Shown here: one piece after another, positions 53,767 through 57,169 of the stretch | Position numbering within the stretch: the stretch's first letter is position 1 | Layout: the number at the start of each line of letters is the position of its first letter | Assembly (NCBI GenBank): GCA_016927865.1 | Contig: JAFGLU010000051.1 | Location: 1 to 57,169 of the forward strand | DNA from: Anaerolineaceae bacterium | GTDB taxonomy: Bacteria; Chloroflexota; Anaerolineae; Anaerolineales; Anaerolineaceae | Reading direction: 5' to 3' | Length of the DNA stretch: 57,169 bases | The notes under the pieces: model-generated | Database searches by the model: none | What the model was told of the DNA's origin: nothing | The model's input: the letters and a program-made list of their open reading frames with translations, nothing else | Made by a program: the position numbers and the translations under genes

Positions 53767-54282
53767 TTACTTCGCCGTGTACTGTTCCGCGCCGGCCTCC
53801 GCCGGGAAACCCTCGGTGCTGGTGGAAAAACTCAACTTTCCGTCCACCACGCGGTAGGTCAAAAAGACCTGCGGGTTGTCATAGCCCACCATCTCCCCAT
53901 TCACGCGGACCCACTTGGTCATCAGCGTCACCTGCTGCTTCTCAACATCAATCGCGGTCACCTCGGCAAAGCGTTCGCGCATGCCGCCAACCTCGCTCTC
54001 CGCCTTTCCAGCCTCCACCCAGTAAACACTCGTTTCAGTGAAAATCACCATCTGTGGGCCGTCTTCACTCTCCAGGCTCCACATGCCCAGGTAGGGTGGC
54101 GGAGTCTCGGGCATCAAGCAGCCGCCCTCAATCAAAGCTGGGGCACTGGTAGCCAGGGGGCCGGCTGGGTTCAACCCGACGCTGGAGCTTGCGCCAGCCG
54201 CCGTTGCCGGAGCGCACCCGCTCAAAGAAATGCTGAAAATCAGCGCCACACACAACATGAGCCAACCGATTCTTCGCATCAT
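53767..54282 (-). CDS. Small lipoprotein, function unknown
   Basis: A 171-residue protein with signal peptide and lipobox SLSGC. After an A/S/G-rich stretch (about 25-50) comes a beta-rich domain of about 110 residues (YLGMWSLESEDGPQMVIFTE and KQQVTLMTKWVRVNGEMVG). I recognise no family. Two ATG codons follow each other at the start, so the first two residues are not certain. The domain probably lies outside the membrane. Confidence 0.65.
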   Translation of the reverse strand: MMRRIGWLMLCVALIFSISLSGCAPATAAGASSSVGLNPAGPLATSAPALIEGGCLMPETPPPYLGMWSLESEDGPQMVIFTETSVYWVEAGKAESEVGGMRERFAEVTAIDVEKQQVTLMTKWVRVNGEMVGYDNPQVFLTYRVVDGKLSFSTSTEGFPAEAGAEQYTAK

Positions 54283-54395
54283 AAACTACACACCTCGTTT
54301 GCCAAAATCTGCGTCATTTTACCACCCTTCTATTTCCGGCGTTGACGATTCACCTCTTTGCCAATAAAATCAAGTTGTGAATACTCAAGACATCC

Positions 54396-54444
54396 GAAAT
54401 TGATGTACGTGCAGGCACTTCGCGTCTGCATGTACATCAATTTC
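54396..54444. repeat. Palindrome before the kinase-pyrophosphorylase gene
   Basis: GAAATTGATGTAC... arms of 19 bases (54396-54414 and 54426-54444, one G-T pair) around GCACTTCGCGT. Left flank GTGAATACTCAAGACATCC resembles the flank of the palindrome at 3345. It lies 30 bases before the start codon. Confidence 0.65.
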
Positions 54445-54473
54445 TGAATATCCATCCAACAACGGGAGCAATT

Positions 54474-56396
54474 ATGAAACTCTTTGTCCCAGGCCGCATC
54501 TGCCTGCTCGGCGAGCATTCTGATTGGGCCGGCGGTTACCGCCGCATCAACGCCGACGTCGAGAAAGGCTACGCCATCATCTGCGGCACCAACCAGGGCA
54601 TTTATGCCGAGGTAGAGCCCCACCCCAACAAGCTGATCATCACTTCCGTTACCCCCGAAGGGGAATCGGTCGGGCCGTATGAAATCAGTATGGAGCCGCA
54701 AACCCTGCTCGAAGAGGCCCAAAAAGGCGGATTCTGGAGCTATGCCGCCGGTGTAGCCTACCAGATGCTCACCAACTACCACATCCGCGGCCTGGTCATT
54801 AACAACTACAAAACCGACCTGCCCATCAAGAAAGGTCTTTCCTCCAGCGCAGCCATCTGTGTGCTCACGGCGCGCGCCTTCAACCGCGTCTACGACCTCA
54901 AAATGACCGTGCGCGGTGAGATGGAGCTGGCCTACCAGGGCGAAATCACCACCCCCTCGCGCTGCGGGCGCATGGATCAAGGCTGCGCTTTTGGCAACCG
55001 CCCGGTCTTAATGACCTTTGATGGCGACCGCCTGGACACCAAAGAACTGCGCGTCGAAAAGGAAATGCACTTCGTCCTGGTCGATTTGCTCTCGCAGAAA
55101 GACACCATGGAAATCCTCAACCGCCTCAACCGCTGCTACCCCTTCGCCAACAACGAGCAGGAAGAGAACGTCCAGCACCTGTTAGGCCCGATCAACAAAG
55201 ATATCATCCACCGGGCCATCGAGTCCTTGCAAAAAGCGGACGCGCCGCGCCTGGGCGAAATCATGCAGGAAGCGCAGCACCAGTTCGATACCTTCGCCGC
55301 GCCCGTCTGCCCCGAAGAGCTGACCGCGCCCGCCCTGCACCGCGTGCTGGAGTACGAGCCGCTCAAACCACATATCTTCGGCTGCAAGGGCGTGGGCTCG
55401 CAAGGCGACGGCACCGCGCAGTTCTTGTGCCGCTCGCAGGAAGACCAGGAGCAGGTCGTGCAAATCCTTGAGAAAGACCTGGGCCTGCCTGCCATCAAGA
55501 TGACTTTGCACCCCACCCAAAAGGTGCGCAAAGCGGTCATCCCTGCTGCCGGGTTCGGCACGCGCCTGTTCCCTGCTTCCAAAGCCACCAAGAAGGAGCT
55601 CTTCCCGGTCATCGACCGCGACGGCATTGCCAAACCGGCCATTTTGCTCATCGTCGAAGAAGCCATCGACGCGGGCATTGAGGAGATTATCATCATCGTC
55701 CAGCGCGACGACCTCAACGATTTCCGATCGTTTTTCAATTCGCAGATTTCCATCGAGAACTTCAACAAGCTGCCGCCGCACTTCAAAGAATACTCGCGCA
55801 AACTGCTCGAGATGGGCCAGCGCGTGTCGTTCCTGGTGCAAGAAAACCAGGAAGGCTTCGGGCACGCCGTGTACACCACCCGCGAGCGCATCGGCGACGA
55901 ACCCTTCCTGCTCATGTTGGGCGATCACATCTACCGTTCTAACACCTCGGCCTCCTGCGCCCGCCAGATGGTGGAAGCCTACAACCAGTACGGCACCAGC
56001 GTGGTGGGCCTCAAGCGCACCCCCGAAGCCGATATCAGCAGCTTTGGCGTGGTCAATGGCGTGTGGGTCGAAGAGCAGCGCATTCTCAACATCACCGAGT
56101 TCGCCGAAAAACCCACCCTCGATTACGCCCGCACCAGCCTGCACGTGCCGCACATCCCCGAGGACGAGTACCTGACCGTCTTCGGCCAGTACATCATCAA
56201 GCCCGAAATCTACGACCTGCTCGAAACCAACATCCGCAACAATCTACGCGAGCGGGGCGAATTCCAGCTCACTTCCGCCCTCGACCGCCTGCGCCAGATG
56301 GACGGATTCCAGGGCCTGATGATCGACGGCCGCCGCTTCGATATTGGGCTCCCCGAGCATTACCTGGAGACCCTCCAGCTTTACGCCCAGCCGTAG
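54474..56396 (+). CDS. GHMP sugar kinase fused to UTP-sugar-1-phosphate uridylyltransferase
   Basis: A 640-residue two-domain enzyme. Residues 1 to about 345 are a GHMP kinase of the galactokinase-like kind: FVPGRICLLGEHSDWAGGYR (sugar-binding signature), the ATP loop KKGLSSSAAICV (119-130), and SRCGRMDQGCAFG. Residues of about 350-640 are a GalU-like nucleotidyltransferase: VIPAAGFGTRLFPASKATKK, then ELFPVIDR, FGHAVYTTRERIGDEPFLLM, and LMLGDH. It would phosphorylate a free sugar at C1 and then make the nucleotide sugar. The sugar (glucose, galactose, glucuronate, fucose or other) is not known. The kinase is first, whereas in the known bifunctional fucose enzyme the pyrophosphorylase is first. 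GGGAG lies 5 bases before the ATG. Confidence 0.88.
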   Translation: MKLFVPGRICLLGEHSDWAGGYRRINADVEKGYAIICGTNQGIYAEVEPHPNKLIITSVTPEGESVGPYEISMEPQTLLEEAQKGGFWSYAAGVAYQMLTNYHIRGLVINNYKTDLPIKKGLSSSAAICVLTARAFNRVYDLKMTVRGEMELAYQGEITTPSRCGRMDQGCAFGNRPVLMTFDGDRLDTKELRVEKEMHFVLVDLLSQKDTMEILNRLNRCYPFANNEQEENVQHLLGPINKDIIHRAIESLQKADAPRLGEIMQEAQHQFDTFAAPVCPEELTAPALHRVLEYEPLKPHIFGCKGVGSQGDGTAQFLCRSQEDQEQVVQILEKDLGLPAIKMTLHPTQKVRKAVIPAAGFGTRLFPASKATKKELFPVIDRDGIAKPAILLIVEEAIDAGIEEIIIIVQRDDLNDFRSFFNSQISIENFNKLPPHFKEYSRKLLEMGQRVSFLVQENQEGFGHAVYTTRERIGDEPFLLMLGDHIYRSNTSASCARQMVEAYNQYGTSVVGLKRTPEADISSFGVVNGVWVEEQRILNITEFAEKPTLDYARTSLHVPHIPEDEYLTVFGQYIIKPEIYDLLETNIRNNLRERGEFQLTSALDRLRQMDGFQGLMIDGRRFDIGLPEHYLETLQLYAQP

Positions 56397-56970
56397 GCTT
56401 GAGCCATTCCTTCAACTTTTCCACTTCAACCGGGGTGAGTGCGCGCCACTCCCCCGGTTGTAATTTTCCTAAGGCCAGGGGGCCAATTGCTACACGCACT
56501 AATCGCAGGGTTGGAAAGCCCACCGCCGCGGTCATGTGGCGAATCTGACGTTTTTTGCCCTCGCGCAGCACCAGCCGCAGCCAGGTAGTGGGCCCGTGCG
56601 GCGTGACCGGTTTGCTGCGCTGCGGCAGCTCGGGCTCGGGCACGATCAGCGCCTCGCAGCGGCGAGTGGTGATCCCGCGAATGACCACGCCGGTTTCCAG
56701 TTGCCGCAGGGCTGTCTCGGTCACCACGCCTTCGACCTGCACGAAGTAGGTCTTGGGGTGGTTGAAGTGTGGGGAGGTCAGGATATGCGCCAGCGGGCCG
56801 TCGTTGGTCAGCAGCAGCAGGCCTTCCGAGTCCAGGTCCAGCCGCCCTACCGGGTACACATCCGGCACGTCAATGAAAGCCTTCAGCGTCTCGTGCCCCT
56901 CGTCATCGGTAAACGCCGTCACCACGCCATAAGGCTTATTGAAAAGAATGTATTGCAAGTTCTCTGGCAT
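56269..56970 (-). CDS. rluE: 23S rRNA pseudouridine synthase (RluE family) with extra basic tail
   Basis: A 233-residue protein with the RsuA/RluB/E/F fold: YILFNKPYGVVTAF, the catalytic aspartate in PVGRLDLDSEGLLLLTND, GVVIRGI and REGKKRQIRHMTAAVG. It has no S4 domain, as in RluE. The conserved part ends near residue 190 (VEKLKEWL). The last 43 residues (KPTAGRKAGGSPGNARGA and following) are rich in G, R, S and P, and lie entirely antisense over the end of the kinase-pyrophosphorylase gene (128-base convergent overlap). GAGG lies 4 bases before the ATG. It could be RluB-like in function; the modified base is not readable. Confidence 0.88.
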   Translation of the reverse strand: MPENLQYILFNKPYGVVTAFTDDEGHETLKAFIDVPDVYPVGRLDLDSEGLLLLTNDGPLAHILTSPHFNHPKTYFVQVEGVVTETALRQLETGVVIRGITTRRCEALIVPEPELPQRSKPVTPHGPTTWLRLVLREGKKRQIRHMTAAVGFPTLRLVRVAIGPLALGKLQPGEWRALTPVEVEKLKEWLKPTAGRKAGGSPGNARGAQYRSGGRRSSGPGIRPSGAGGRGRK

Positions 56971-56984
56971 ATAACCTCAGAATT

Positions 56985-57163
56985 TTTCCGCGAATGGGCG
57001 CAAATGTACGCGAATGAAGAAAACATAAAATTTTTCCACGAATTACACGAATGCACACGAATTTCAGAGAAGTTGAATAAAGCTTTAGTTTCCGCTAACT
57101 GGTCTGGACAAAAAGGGTGGTAATGGGTTCAAAACGTGATAATCTTGTTTGTGACGCAAACAA
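56985..57163. repeat. Degenerate ATTCGTG words and a short inverted repeat at the window end
   Basis: CGCGAATGGGCGC, CACGAATTACACGAATGCAC and GAATTTC words repeat the style of 42300-42510, inverted. TTGTTTG-N5-CAAACAA lies at 57145-57163. No gene is seen from 56971 to the end; a gene may begin beyond the window. Confidence 0.5.
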
Positions 57164-57169
57164 ATTTCA

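Noticed and set aside
55182..56153. Minus-strand open frames of 323 and 259 residues
   Set aside because: Antisense to the kinase-pyrophosphorylase fusion; composition typical of shadows.

Overview
The window looks like a piece of chromosome from a Chloroflexota bacterium, most likely class Anaerolineae. No rRNA or tRNA is present, so this rests on gene style: proline/threonine-rich lipoproteins, TolB-like and PQQ propellers, GAF/HD-GYP and GAF/GGDEF proteins with many membrane segments, a baseplate-J-like envelope protein, a polyphosphate glucokinase, a type-2 isoleucyl-tRNA synthetase under a T-box, and many palindromic intergenic repeats. The species was not identified. There is no phage, plasmid, CRISPR array or insertion sequence with a transposase.

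Layout. 1-10 kb: HNH protein; an ABC exporter (ATPase plus an ABC-2/SpoIIM fusion permease); lgt; a CDP-alcohol phosphatidyltransferase; ftsK coupled to an S1-domain protein; a multi-pass GAF protein with an HTH-like tail. 10-20 kb: two acetyltransferases, a membrane-anchored Ig-like protein, purine nucleoside phosphorylase, a divergently transcribed HD-GYP plus GGDEF pair (c-di-GMP breakdown and synthesis), threonine aldolase, rluD, lspA and a GIY-YIG/DUF123 protein. 20-30 kb: a lipid-type phosphotransferase plus flippase-like module, ileS with its T-box leader, a GH10 xylanase lipoprotein and pyrimidine-nucleoside phosphorylase. 29-33 kb: the conserved rpmH-rnpA-yidD-yidC-jag cluster on the minus strand, with a PQQ-propeller lipoprotein inserted between yidD and yidC. 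33-36 kb: a potassium module with a KimA-like transporter and two TrkA/RCK proteins, behind a strong promoter with a palindrome over its -10 box. 36-46 kb: degV, a MITE-like element, a DUF1015 operon ending in an M23 lipoprotein, an APH-type kinase, a TolB-like propeller with a second M23 lipoprotein, and an EamA transporter. 46-57 kb: superoxide dismutase and ferredoxin, an aspartase/fumarase, the operon baseplate-J-like-ruvX-mltG-ppgK, a small lipoprotein, a GHMP sugar kinase fused to a UTP-sugar pyrophosphorylase, and rluE.

Shared themes. The cell makes many lipoproteins (lgt and lspA are here, with at least five clients) and remodels its envelope (two M23 peptidases, mltG, yidC/yidD, ftsK). 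Genes are packed, often with 4-base ATGA overlaps. Many listed start codons were moved inward from the longest reading frame because a good ribosome-binding site sits there.

The most interesting items are the kinase-pyrophosphorylase fusion with a domain order opposite to the known fucose enzyme; the altered GXHH signature in the isoleucyl-tRNA synthetase; the KimA-RCK-RCK potassium operon; the non-phage baseplate-J-like protein; the ABC-2/SpoIIM fusion; and several families of palindromic repeats, one pair of which carries a compensatory base change in its stem.
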